Part shown: positions 54,954 through 63,960 of the stretch, in pieces | Numbering within the stretch: position 1 is the first letter of the stretch | How the letters are laid out: every line of letters starts with the position of its first letter | Assembly (NCBI RefSeq): GCF_003464085.1 | Contig: NZ_QSDR01000026.1 | Coordinates: forward strand, 1 to 64,000 | Length of the DNA: 64,000 nt | Reading direction: 5' to 3' | Origin: Clostridium sp. AM58-1XD | GTDB taxonomy: Bacteria > Bacillota > Clostridia > Lachnospirales > Lachnospiraceae | Notes under the pieces: generated by a model | Told to the model about the DNA's origin: nothing | The model's database searches: none | The model's input: only the letters and a program-made list of their open reading frames with translations | Position numbers and translations under genes: made by a program

Positions 54954-57935
54954 TCATCCTTGTTTTTGGCAGGTTTCTTCTATTTTTTTGATCTCTTCCC
55001 TTATTTCGGGAAGAATTCCTGTAATTTCCAGCTGCGGCCGGGCAATATAATACCCTTGGTACAGGTCGATTCCAAACTCCATTAAGAGTTCTATTTCTTC
55101 TCTTGTTTCCACGCCTTCAGCCAGTACCTTGATTTCCGCTTCCCTCGTATAGGACATGATGTTGCGCAGGAGCAGCTGCCTGTTGGCGTCGTCATTGATA
55201 TCCCGAATCAGGTGCATGTCGATCTTGACAATATGCGGCCGCATTTCCAGGAGATTTGCTTCGCTGTTGTACCCCGTTCCAAAATCATCGATGGCAACCA
55301 TCGCATTCCATCTGTCGATGTAATCGCGTTTAAATTTGGCAGACTTCGCAGACAGCGGTTCGCTTTCCGTAATCTCCATAACGATTCTAGGAAGTATATC
55401 CGGATACGCTGCTTCGATCTCGTTCAGTTCACCAGAAGTCAGGCTGACATTTGCAATGGAATTGATAAACAGTTTTTCATTGCCCTGCAGCTCTCCATTT
55501 TTCACTTTCTCTCGAATGACTTTCAGTGATTCCATCCATGTGAGCCGTTCAACCTGGCTATTCTTGGCCTGCTCTTTCGCAAGCCTGAGCATTTCTTCGA
55601 TTCCCTTCAGTTTATCCGTCTGCGGTCTCATCAGAAGCTCGTAACCGTAAATTTCTCCCTTTCGGTCAATAATCGGCTGGAAAGCGAACTTCACTCTCTT
55701 CTCTTCCAGAATTCTGTTTAACTCCTCCCGTCCTTCCAGCATATAGTAGTTGCCTTCATACGTTTTCTTGTCAAATTCCTGAAGCGCTCCTTTTACGCTG
55801 TGCTTTACCACGTACATTGCAAAGTCCGCATAATGCACGAGGGTTGAATAATCTTCTGCATCCTCCGGATACCATGCCAGCCCGGCCGATACACGGATCG
55901 TCATCTTCTGATCTCCTATGGGGACTGAATTATCCGCCTGCAGCTCTTCCATGAATTTCTTCAGTCTGCTTCGAATCCTGTCTTTTCCGTTTTCATCAAA
56001 AATAATGGTTACAAACTCATCTCCGGAATAACGGCTGATAATTCCGCCTTCCCGCTCCAGCTTTCTTAAAGTTCCGGCAAATCTGGCAATATACCTGTCG
56101 CCTTCTTCATGGCCGAATGTGTCGTTAATATACTTCAGATTATCCAGGTCCCACATGACGACAGCGAAGCTTTCTATTGCCTTTTCTGCAATAATCCGTT
56201 CCACTTCTTCCCGGAATGCACGTCTGTTATAAATGCTGGTCAAAATATCGTAGTTCCGCTCCCATTCCAGCTTCTTTTTCTCCAAAATGCCGGCAGTTTC
56301 ATCCATAAACGCTCCCAGCGTACCCCTGCCTCCCTTATTTTCCACAGTCAGATGTTTGACCCAGTGAGGCTTTGGCTTATCCAGGTAATAAATCTGCGGG
56401 CTGGCTTTCCACAGGTAGCTGTTCAGTTCTTTCATGCGCTCATGGAATTCACCAGGAGGCATATAGATATAGTCCTTATCCGTCTTCCCCCAATTGAGCA
56501 TGGAAATCAGCGTACGGCTGCAGAATACAGGAGAGTCCTTATCCAGATACTCGTAAACTCCAATCGGCACTTCCGTCAGCTCCAGAATATGCGAAATTTT
56601 TGAACTGGATTTCTCCACTTCCGCACTCAATTTTTCGATTGTCTCGCCCATTTCATCGATCTCGCTGATTCCCAGACGTTTGAGTGAAAGTCCCTGGATA
56701 TTACGCCGCTGCTGCTTTTCCCGTATCTCATCCATCATTTTCTTTATCGGCGCCGTCACACGCTTACCGGCCAGAATCCCGCCCGTCAGGCTCAACAGAA
56801 GGCAGACGATGATGAAACCAAAGAGCATGGACTGAATTTCCTGGTAGAAGGAAAGGACCTCCTTTTTGGGCCGCATGCGCACAAGAACCAGTTCGTTGTC
56901 TTCAAACGGCGTGTTGTGATTATACACTTCCAGCTTCCCTATGCCGGCATACCATGAATTTTCGTTAAAATCACTTGTCAGACGGATTTCTGAATTGCTT
57001 TCCTGCTCAAAGGCGAGAATCGGTTCGTCTTTAAAATACCACTCATATCCCCCTCTGTTCACCGCCGCTACTTCTACCTCGTTCGTACCAGCCTGGTGAA
57101 AACCGATGAGGTTGATCGTTTTGCCGTCCAGTTCCGTTTCCATATCGGAAATTATTTTTTCCAGCTGCGGCAGAGTGATATCATAACCGACTACTCCGAT
57201 CACATCGCCGTCAGGCATAATCAGCGGGACCGAATATGTCACCACATCTACATCTTCCGGAGACAGGGCGAACGGCCGGCTGAAATATCCATAATTTGCC
57301 GCTTCTTTCGGACCGGCTCCATGGCTTCTTGCATACTCCACCGGCAGATCATACGGCAGAAACTGATCCAATGAAGAGAATCCGATATTCCAGTAACTGT
57401 CCAGAGCGATCCCCAGCTCTTTTGAAATAGACGGAAGCCCTCTCTCCAGAAGAAGATCTGAATTATCCTGTGTATGGCTGCTGGAATCCAGGTCCCTGAT
57501 ATAAATCCCGGCCCGCATCTGATCCGCTTTTTCTGCCGCCGGTCCGTCCAGCACCAGGAACACGCTGTTTCCTATGCTGCTGTGGAGCATATTAATCAGA
57601 GTCTCCGACACTTTCCTGGTAATCGCCTGGTTCAGTTCCGGATCTTTACGAATATCCGCAGACTGCTGCCCCCGTTCACTTAATACGCCCTGAATTTCAG
57701 CCGTAAGCGTTTCCGTTCCATCCAGCAGATAAACCCACCGGTGGAGCAGTTCTTTTTCCAGGTACAAACGGTTATTTTCCGTGCTTTCAGTCATATTTTC
57801 TACAGCATTGTCTTTCAGTCTTTCAGCGAAACCGCCGAATACGATAAATCCGAGGAACAAAACGGTCTGCACCATCGTAATGAACGTGATTAAGAATATT
57901 AAGATTGTTTGTATTGACCTGCTTTTTTTCCTCAT
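54954..57935 (-). CDS. Cache-GGDEF-EAL sensor protein (c-di-GMP metabolism)
   Basis: A 993-residue membrane sensor. Domains in order: membrane segment (about 9-34), large extracytoplasmic Cache-type sensor (about 40-365), second membrane segment (about 367-390), HAMP-like linker (about 391-445), PAS-like region (about 450-560), GGDEF (about 565-720) and EAL (about 730-985). The GGDEF signature is SGDEF (in SRYSGDEFVTI), an accepted active variant. The EAL part keeps YELLMRP, the metal ligands in IVMEITESEP and IDDFGTGYNSEA, and the Lys in HIVKID. Both synthesis and breakdown of c-di-GMP are possible. It follows the lipoprotein gene by 9 bp. Confidence 0.93.
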   Translation of the reverse strand: MRKKSRSIQTILIFLITFITMVQTVLFLGFIVFGGFAERLKDNAVENMTESTENNRLYLEKELLHRWVYLLDGTETLTAEIQGVLSERGQQSADIRKDPELNQAITRKVSETLINMLHSSIGNSVFLVLDGPAAEKADQMRAGIYIRDLDSSSHTQDNSDLLLERGLPSISKELGIALDSYWNIGFSSLDQFLPYDLPVEYARSHGAGPKEAANYGYFSRPFALSPEDVDVVTYSVPLIMPDGDVIGVVGYDITLPQLEKIISDMETELDGKTINLIGFHQAGTNEVEVAAVNRGGYEWYFKDEPILAFEQESNSEIRLTSDFNENSWYAGIGKLEVYNHNTPFEDNELVLVRMRPKKEVLSFYQEIQSMLFGFIIVCLLLSLTGGILAGKRVTAPIKKMMDEIREKQQRRNIQGLSLKRLGISEIDEMGETIEKLSAEVEKSSSKISHILELTEVPIGVYEYLDKDSPVFCSRTLISMLNWGKTDKDYIYMPPGEFHERMKELNSYLWKASPQIYYLDKPKPHWVKHLTVENKGGRGTLGAFMDETAGILEKKKLEWERNYDILTSIYNRRAFREEVERIIAEKAIESFAVVMWDLDNLKYINDTFGHEEGDRYIARFAGTLRKLEREGGIISRYSGDEFVTIIFDENGKDRIRSRLKKFMEELQADNSVPIGDQKMTIRVSAGLAWYPEDAEDYSTLVHYADFAMYVVKHSVKGALQEFDKKTYEGNYYMLEGREELNRILEEKRVKFAFQPIIDRKGEIYGYELLMRPQTDKLKGIEEMLRLAKEQAKNSQVERLTWMESLKVIREKVKNGELQGNEKLFINSIANVSLTSGELNEIEAAYPDILPRIVMEITESEPLSAKSAKFKRDYIDRWNAMVAIDDFGTGYNSEANLLEMRPHIVKIDMHLIRDINDDANRQLLLRNIMSYTREAEIKVLAEGVETREEIELLMEFGIDLYQGYYIARPQLEITGILPEIREEIKKIEETCQKQG

Positions 57936-57944
57936 AACGACCCG

Positions 57945-59378
57945 TTATCCTTCCAGCTTTTTAAGCTCAGCAAGCGTTGACACATACCACTGTTCAAAAT
58001 TCTTTTCTGTATTGTAACGGCCGACCGCTTCGTCTGCGCTCATCCCTTCACCGATCATCTGTTCAATCGCAAGCCTGTCCCTCCGCGCCTTTTCATCCAT
58101 GGAGTTGTTCAGTATCGTTCTTCCTTCTCCTCCATTTTTAACGGCAGATGTCGTATACAGTTCATACTCTTCCGTTACCAGAAGTCCGGTGAGCAGGCTG
58201 TCCGGCAATACACCAAGCATGTCTGACTGCTGTTTTACTGCCGTTTCCATCTTCTCCTGCGTGACATACCTCACGGGAAGATAGCTGGATGAAGCACAGT
58301 ACTGCAGATTGTTGTCTTCTTCCGTAAACCATTTCAAAAATTCAACGGCCGCCCTTTCGCCTGCTTCGTCTGACTGGAACACCATCATTCCTGCGCCCTG
58401 CTGAACAGCCCACTTGTCCCTTCCTTCAAAATTAGGCAGTGGGAACATCTTTCCTGTGATCTCATACACGCTGCCGTCTTCTTTTATCACGTTTTGCGGA
58501 AAATAGGTCATGCCGCTCGTGGAGCCCACAAACGCTACGAGGTCGCCAGTTTTTACGTCATCCGTTCTGAATTTTCCATATGCTCCGAAGTACCCTTTAA
58601 TATATGGGACGTAATAGCAGTCCCACAGCTTATGCATGACGTCCCGGTCAAAATCTAGGATCATCTTCCCATCCTGCACCTGAAAAACTTCATGTCCCAG
58701 CTGTCTGCTTCCAACCAGCATATAATTGGCGAATGCATCCCTTCCAAAAAATGCCTTTCCATCATCCGGCTCCTCCGTCAGGCTGTCTGTCCATTTATAA
58801 TATGATTCCGCCAGGCGCCCAATTCCTTCCCATGTTGAAAGTTCCGCTTCATCAGCTCCCGTTTCCGCTTTGAATCTCTCCCAGTCCGTTTCATTAACAG
58901 CCAGAATCTCCGTGGATTTCGCGACAGGAAACAGGTTCAGAGGGCCGTCACCGCCGCTCAGATAGCCTTCATTCACATATGCCTCTATGTATTCCTTCTG
59001 CTCCTCTTTGCTCCAGTATTTATTAAAATCCACGAGCTGGACCTGGTCTTTTATACTGTAGGCCAGATCTGCATAAGCTGCACAGATGTCAGGAAGCTCT
59101 TCCGCTCCCACTTTTCCGTTTACGGAATCATGAACAGAGTCCTCCAGTTCCTGGATACCGCCCTTATTGAAGGAACGTACGAGAATTCCTTCACTGGCCC
59201 CAACAGTCTGGTTGAATTCCATCACCAGCCTGTCAAAAGCTTCTTTCTGTGCTCCGTTATAATAATGCCATACCTCTACGTCCACAGGCTGAACTTCCTC
59301 CTGCTTTTTCCCCTGGCAGGAAGTCATCAGTACTGCGGCGGCTGTGATAGCCGCTGCTGCGATTATTTTTCTTTTCAT
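57945..59378 (-). CDS. Extracellular solute-binding lipoprotein (family 1), orphan
   Basis: 477 residues beginning with a lipoprotein signal peptide (lipobox LMTSC, Cys at about 21). The rest is a family 1 solute-binding protein similar to sugar ABC transporter binding proteins. No ABC permease or ATPase is adjacent. Instead the next gene, 9 bp later, is the Cache-GGDEF-EAL sensor. It may therefore present a ligand to the sensor (an inference). The start has a ribosome site of the GGAGG type. Confidence 0.88.
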   Translation of the reverse strand: MKRKIIAAAAITAAAVLMTSCQGKKQEEVQPVDVEVWHYYNGAQKEAFDRLVMEFNQTVGASEGILVRSFNKGGIQELEDSVHDSVNGKVGAEELPDICAAYADLAYSIKDQVQLVDFNKYWSKEEQKEYIEAYVNEGYLSGGDGPLNLFPVAKSTEILAVNETDWERFKAETGADEAELSTWEGIGRLAESYYKWTDSLTEEPDDGKAFFGRDAFANYMLVGSRQLGHEVFQVQDGKMILDFDRDVMHKLWDCYYVPYIKGYFGAYGKFRTDDVKTGDLVAFVGSTSGMTYFPQNVIKEDGSVYEITGKMFPLPNFEGRDKWAVQQGAGMMVFQSDEAGERAAVEFLKWFTEEDNNLQYCASSSYLPVRYVTQEKMETAVKQQSDMLGVLPDSLLTGLLVTEEYELYTTSAVKNGGEGRTILNNSMDEKARRDRLAIEQMIGEGMSADEAVGRYNTEKNFEQWYVSTLAELKKLEG

Positions 59379-59392
59379 TTCCTCTGCCTCCG

Positions 59393-59947
59393 CTAAAACT
59401 GGTCGTATTGAATTGAGGCCTTTATTCTTTTCGCCGTTTCGTCATCTGCCAATATCCCGACCAGTTCCAATCCCAGATCGAGCGCGTATCCAAGGCCCCT
59501 CGCTGTCGTCACACAGCCGTCTGTCACCACGCCCGCCTTCTGGTATTCAGCCTCCAGCAGCTGGTCTTCAAATCCCGGATAGCAGGTCGCTTTCTTTCCT
59601 CTCAGAAGTCCAAGGCCTCCAAGCACGCTGGGAGCTGCACAAATGGCAGCCAGCCGTTTTCCGGCATGATAGGCTTCCACCAGATGGCTGGTCAGTTCCC
59701 GGCACTCCGCCAGATTTTTCGTCCCCGGCATTCCACCCGGAAGAAACAGAACCTGGGCCTCATCCCATTTCACATCTTTTAATTTGCAATCCGCCTTTAC
59801 AGTAATATTATGGGAACCGGTTACTTCCAGACAGTCTGTAACCGTAACGAGTTCCACTTTTATTCCTGCACGGATTAATACGTCTACTGTTGCCAGGCAT
59901 TCCACTTCTTCCAAACCCGGCGCTAAAAATGCATATACCTGAGCCAT
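59393..59947 (-). CDS. DJ-1/PfpI family protein
   Basis: 184 residues. The nucleophile Cys103 lies in AAICAAPSVLGGLG, with Glu near position 15 (GLEEVECLA) as in DJ-1 type glyoxalase III/deglycase proteins. The exact activity is not settled for the family. Start ATG 59947 after AAGGAG. It lies 14 bp before the lipoprotein gene, so the three genes may form one transcript. Confidence 0.9.
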   Translation of the reverse strand: MAQVYAFLAPGLEEVECLATVDVLIRAGIKVELVTVTDCLEVTGSHNITVKADCKLKDVKWDEAQVLFLPGGMPGTKNLAECRELTSHLVEAYHAGKRLAAICAAPSVLGGLGLLRGKKATCYPGFEDQLLEAEYQKAGVVTDGCVTTARGLGYALDLGLELVGILADDETAKRIKASIQYDQF

Positions 59948-60014
59948 TGATAAATTCTCCTTTTTTATCTATAATGATTATAGTAATGATGTATGTGTCA
60001 AAAGGTCTTTTGAC

Positions 60015-60079
60015 GGGACTGTGGGTGCAAAAGCCTGCTTATAAACAAACATGAAGCAGGCTTTTGCACCCACAGTCCC
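60015..60079. repeat. Perfect 26-bp inverted repeat in a divergent gap
   Basis: Arms 60015-60040 and 60054-60079 are exact reverse complements separated by 13 bp. There is no T-run on either side, and it lies between divergent genes (DJ-1 and CYTH) rather than at an operon end. Candidates are a hairpin in a 5' leader, a small mobile-type relic or a structured regulatory RNA. Confidence 0.8.
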
Positions 60080-60167
60080 ATCGTCCTGAACAGTTACATC
60101 ATAATTATATATCATACAAAACCTTATCCAAAAACGCAATGTTTTGTACGATAAAAGGAGGTAATTT

Positions 60168-60647
60168 ATGGAAATAGAGCGGAAATATCTGGTAAAATCC
60201 CTTCCTGAAGGCCTAAAGAGCTATCCCTGCCGCCGTATAGAGCAGGGATACTTATCTACTGGTCCTGTTGTTCGGGTGCGAAGGGACGACGATTCCTTTT
60301 ACCTGACTTATAAATCTAAGGGCCTCATGGTAAGAGAAGAATACAATCTTCCCCTTACGGAAGATTCCTACTGCCATCTGCTGTCCAAATCAGATGGAAA
60401 TATCCTTACGAAAAAGCGGTATCTGATTCCATTGACTGATACTCTGACCATTGAGCTGGATCTCTTTGAAGGCCTGTTTGACGGCCTCCTCCTGGCAGAA
60501 GTGGAATTTCCTGATGAAGATTCAGCGAATGCTTTCTGTCCGCCTGAATGGTTTGGCAGAGAAGTGACGTTTTCCGGCGAATACCAGAACAGCCGCCTGA
60601 GCTCCATGACGGCGGCGCAGGCGGCGGCTCTAATCAGCGGCCAATAA
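60168..60647 (+). CDS. CYTH domain protein
   Basis: 159 residues of the CYTH fold (adenylate cyclase/thiamine triphosphatase type). The ExExK motif is at the start (MEIERKYLV: Glu2, Glu4, Lys6), followed by arginine- and lysine-rich strands (VRVRRDDDSF, LTKKRYLIP) and acid residues that bind metal and triphosphate. In bacteria such small CYTH proteins usually hydrolyse inorganic triphosphate. Ribosome site AAGGAGG. Confidence 0.92.
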   Translation: MEIERKYLVKSLPEGLKSYPCRRIEQGYLSTGPVVRVRRDDDSFYLTYKSKGLMVREEYNLPLTEDSYCHLLSKSDGNILTKKRYLIPLTDTLTIELDLFEGLFDGLLLAEVEFPDEDSANAFCPPEWFGREVTFSGEYQNSRLSSMTAAQAAALISGQ

Positions 60648-60660
60648 AAATACCGGGTCT

Positions 60661-60717
60661 CGCCTTGACCTCTTGGTCAAGGCGCAGCAAAATACCGCGC
60701 CCTAAAAGCGCGGTATT
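60661..60717 (+). terminator. Double hairpin terminator after the CYTH gene
   Basis: Two consecutive stems: perfect 10-bp arms 60661-60670 / 60675-60684, then perfect 10-bp arms 60691-60700 / 60708-60717 followed by TTTTT. Confidence 0.85.
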
Positions 60718-60842
60718 TTTTACTTTCCATGAAAGACCTTGTTATTGTAAAGTGATAAAGCGTATGATTTCTTAAAAATCAAAAACGCTCCGCTATGGAT
60801 GCGTACTCGCGCAAAAGGAATGATGCCGCTAATGCGATTGCA

Positions 60843-60882
60843 TGCCCCGCTTTATCGGGTACCGCGCTCAGCGCGAGAGTTC
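60843..60882 (+). repeat. Dispersed GC-rich repeat, family C, copy 2
   Basis: About 95 percent identical to the minus-strand core at 12740-12779; the flanking CGCTCCGC(C/T)ATGGA piece is near 60786-60799. It ends about 25 bp before the dctP stop codon. Confidence 0.6.
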
Positions 60883-60906
60883 CGCTTGCGGAATTCTTTG
60901 TTCTTT

Positions 60907-62037
60907 TTACGGAAGGTCAAAATCATAGGTGCTCATTGTTATCTGAACAGTTTTGTCGTTTTTCTTGTACTGATCCAGGAAAGCCTTCTGGTTTGCAAAA
61001 ATATCTTTGTATCCTTCTTCCTCTTCCATGTATTTTTTCTGGAGTTCATACGTAATATCCAGGAATTCTTTCTGTGTTTCTTCTGATAAAGTAAAGAATT
61101 CAACGCCTGCTTCTTCAAATTTCTTCATAGCTTCTGCGTCCTGTTTTGCAAAATAGTACGGACTTTCAAGCGCCATTGCTTTCGTACATTCATACAGAAT
61201 CGTCTGCAGATCTTCCGGAAGGCTGTTCCATGTATCCTGGTTGATATACATCGCCTCCGTACATACAGGTGAATGGATTCCCGGTACGCCGATATACTTC
61301 ATGATGTCCTGATATCCCATATTATAGTTGATCGCGGCGTCACAATACTCGAACGCATCGATCAGGCCTTTTTCTGCCGACTGATAAATCTCTCCGCCTG
61401 CTACATTGACAACAGAAGCTCCGATTTCTGTCAAAACATCTGCCCACATGCCAAGTGTTCTGAATTTAACTCCCTTAAAATCGCTGACCGATTCCAGTTT
61501 TACGTTAGAATGACAAAACAGTTCTGCGCCGGAAGCTGTACAGATTGTCAGGAAATGAACACCCGTAGGATCAATGTACTCTCTCATAATATCCTCTCCG
61601 CCGCCTTCATAGACCCATGCAAGAAACTCATCCGGATTAAATCCTCCCGGGCTTCCGCTGCCGCCGAATAAATAGGCTTTTTTCCCAAGCAGGCCGGATT
61701 GGGAACCTGTAGATATTGCTGCCATATCAAGCGTTCCATCTTTCACCGCGTTTGCCATCTCTCCATATTCCGAAATCGCGCCAACAGCGTATACATCCAG
61801 GATCAAACGGCCGCCAGAAGCCTTTTTCACACTATCCGCCAGCCTTTCTGCCATTTCATAGTTCGGAGTTCCAGCTGCCAGACATGTCTGGAAAGTGAGT
61901 TTGTAAGTCTCTGCACTAACAGCTGCTTCGCCTTCAGCAGCCGTTTTTTTCGCAGATGAGGAACCGCCTCCTGCACATGCCGCAAGGCTCATAGCCATTA
62001 CTGCTGCCATACTAATTGCTAAAATCTTCTTTTTCAT
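60907..62037 (-). CDS. dctP: TRAP transporter solute-binding lipoprotein (DctP family), second system
   Basis: 376 residues from ATG 62037, where a lipoprotein signal peptide begins (MKKKILAISMAAVMAMSLAAC, lipobox LAAC). The DctP fold follows, with SDFKGVKFRTLGMWADVLTE, which contains the conserved Arg, and the segment IYQSAEKGLIDAFEYCDAAI. The frame is open to 62190 but without a ribosome site; GGAGG-type sequence precedes 62037. Unlike system 1, the binding protein is encoded last, after dctQ and dctM. Confidence 0.92.
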   Translation of the reverse strand: MKKKILAISMAAVMAMSLAACAGGGSSSAKKTAAEGEAAVSAETYKLTFQTCLAAGTPNYEMAERLADSVKKASGGRLILDVYAVGAISEYGEMANAVKDGTLDMAAISTGSQSGLLGKKAYLFGGSGSPGGFNPDEFLAWVYEGGGEDIMREYIDPTGVHFLTICTASGAELFCHSNVKLESVSDFKGVKFRTLGMWADVLTEIGASVVNVAGGEIYQSAEKGLIDAFEYCDAAINYNMGYQDIMKYIGVPGIHSPVCTEAMYINQDTWNSLPEDLQTILYECTKAMALESPYYFAKQDAEAMKKFEEAGVEFFTLSEETQKEFLDITYELQKKYMEEEEGYKDIFANQKAFLDQYKKNDKTVQITMSTYDFDLP

Positions 62038-62060
62038 CTTCTTTCCTCCTTTTACTTTTG

Positions 62061-63398
62061 TTATCCTACCGCAATACTTGGAAGCCACGTCAGTATCTGC
62101 GGGAAAATACAGCATAAGACAAGTGTAAACGCGATAATAAATATGTAAGGAACAATCCCTCGGATAATATCTCCGGTCGATATCCCCCATTCAGGCCGCG
62201 TCACATCCTTCAGGAAAAAGATGGAGTAGGCAAACGGAGGTGTGATGAAGGATAGCTGAAGGTTCGTGATAATCATCATCGCAAACCAAATTTCATCAAA
62301 TCCCAGCTTCGTGACGAGAGGTGTTATAATCGGGACCATAATCATAATGATTCCAATCCAGTCGATAAACATGCCCAGCACAAATGTAATAAGCATAATG
62401 ATCAAGAAGGCCGACCAGCGTCCGCCAGGCATATTCCCAATAATATTTGTGATAATATTGCCGCAGCCCATTTTTAAAAACAACGTTGTGAACGCCTTCG
62501 CAGCCCATATAATCATCTGAACCATGGCATAGTTTTTAGCTGTGGACTGCAGTGCGCTGGTGAGGTTTTTCATATTAAAGGTACGGTAAGCCATCGATAA
62601 TAAAATGGAAGCCAGAGCGCCTACTGCTGCCGCTTCCGTAGGAGCTGCAATTCCGAACATGATCGATCCCAGAACAGCCACAATCAGCAGAACAGGAGGC
62701 AGAAGGGAAAAGATAAGCATCTTCACTTTTTCCTTCGTTGAAACGTCCAGTTCCTCTCTTGTTGCAGTCGGCGCGTATGACGGGTGCAGATGACACATAA
62801 TTAAATTGTATGCAATATACATTGCAGCCAAAAGCAGACCTGGCCCCATAGCTCCCATGAAGAGCTTTCCTACTGACAAACCTGCCGTCGGGCCATACAT
62901 AACGAGAAGGACGGAAGGCGGAATGAGAATTCCCAGTGATCCGCTGGAGCAAATCGCACCGCAGGCCAGCTTTTTGTCATAGCCTCGTTCCATCATCATT
63001 GGAAGGCCGATCAGTCCCAGCATGGTAACGGAAGCTGCGATCACCCCGACACATGCTGCCAGGATCGTTCCTATGATGATTGTAACAACTAAAAGGCTAC
63101 CGCGCATTTTACCAATCCAGACATAAACGGCTTCAAACATCCGCCGGGTAATTCCGGTCGTTTCAATCATGTGTCCCATGAATACGAACAGAGGAACAGC
63201 AAGCATGCTGTAGGACGTGGCCTGTGTATACAGGCCTGATTGAAACATGTCAAAACACTTGGGTCCTACTGCAGTGATGCCAACAAAGGCTGCCGCGCCC
63301 ATCAGCGCAAATGCAATCGGATGGCCCATCAAAATCAGCAGCAGTGCTACAGAAAAGATGATCAACGTCAGTAATTCAGGGCTTGCAAATTCTAACAT
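62061..63398 (-). CDS. dctM: TRAP transporter large permease (DctM family), second system
   Basis: 445 residues with about 12 hydrophobic segments and family signatures such as VPLFVFMGHMIETTG, AICSSGSLGILIPPSV and GIAAPTEAAAVGALAS. It directly abuts dctQ, which suggests translational coupling. The substrate cannot be read from the sequence; no catabolic gene accompanies this transporter within the window. Confidence 0.93.
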   Translation of the reverse strand: MLEFASPELLTLIIFSVALLLILMGHPIAFALMGAAAFVGITAVGPKCFDMFQSGLYTQATSYSMLAVPLFVFMGHMIETTGITRRMFEAVYVWIGKMRGSLLVVTIIIGTILAACVGVIAASVTMLGLIGLPMMMERGYDKKLACGAICSSGSLGILIPPSVLLVMYGPTAGLSVGKLFMGAMGPGLLLAAMYIAYNLIMCHLHPSYAPTATREELDVSTKEKVKMLIFSLLPPVLLIVAVLGSIMFGIAAPTEAAAVGALASILLSMAYRTFNMKNLTSALQSTAKNYAMVQMIIWAAKAFTTLFLKMGCGNIITNIIGNMPGGRWSAFLIIMLITFVLGMFIDWIGIIMIMVPIITPLVTKLGFDEIWFAMMIITNLQLSFITPPFAYSIFFLKDVTRPEWGISTGDIIRGIVPYIFIIAFTLVLCCIFPQILTWLPSIAVG

Positions 63399-63917
63399 CT
63401 ATGATTTTCCCCCCTTCTTCACTTCTTCTAATAATTTTCCAATTTTCTCGATTATGATCAGAACATATGTAATCAAAAACAGGACAAGACCTATACAGAG
63501 AACGAGTTTAATCGGCCAAAGTTTGGGATACCATGTAGTGATTACCGACTCTTCTCCGGTGAGATACGCCGTAATGCAGTTTCTGATTACAGCCCATGTC
63601 AATGCTGCATAGGAAGGCAGAAACAATACCACCCCAAATAATACGTCTACGAACAGCTTTCCTTTCTTACTGAACTTAGCATAAAACATATCCACCCTGA
63701 TATTTCCCCCGTCAAGCATCAACTGCGCGATTCCCGTTGCTGCAATAAATGCGCCCAAAATATAGCTCATTTCATACACCCACGCGATCGGGCTGTTAAA
63801 TGCATACCTGGCTACTACATCGGCACAGATAATCAGGATTAAAGCTAAAACCAGCACACAGGAAATCTGAAACATAAATCTGCTGATTACTTTAACAATT
63901 TTTTCAACTGCCTTCAT
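63399..63917 (-). CDS. dctQ: TRAP transporter small permease (DctQ family), second system
   Basis: 172 residues from ATG 63917, which follows GGAGGGATGAT; four hydrophobic segments and the segment NSPIAWVYEMSYILGAFIAA typical of the family. The first gene of the dctQ-dctM-dctP transcript. Confidence 0.9.
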   Translation of the reverse strand: MKAVEKIVKVISRFMFQISCVLVLALILIICADVVARYAFNSPIAWVYEMSYILGAFIAATGIAQLMLDGGNIRVDMFYAKFSKKGKLFVDVLFGVVLFLPSYAALTWAVIRNCITAYLTGEESVITTWYPKLWPIKLVLCIGLVLFLITYVLIIIEKIGKLLEEVKKGGKS

Positions 63918-63960
63918 ATCATCCCTCCATTTTACTGCCATTCTCTTATAAAGTGATTCT

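Noticed and set aside
60795..61086. Two overlapping plus-strand frames at the end of the second dctP
   Set aside because: They run over a repeat and antisense to dctP, with no ribosome site or domain.
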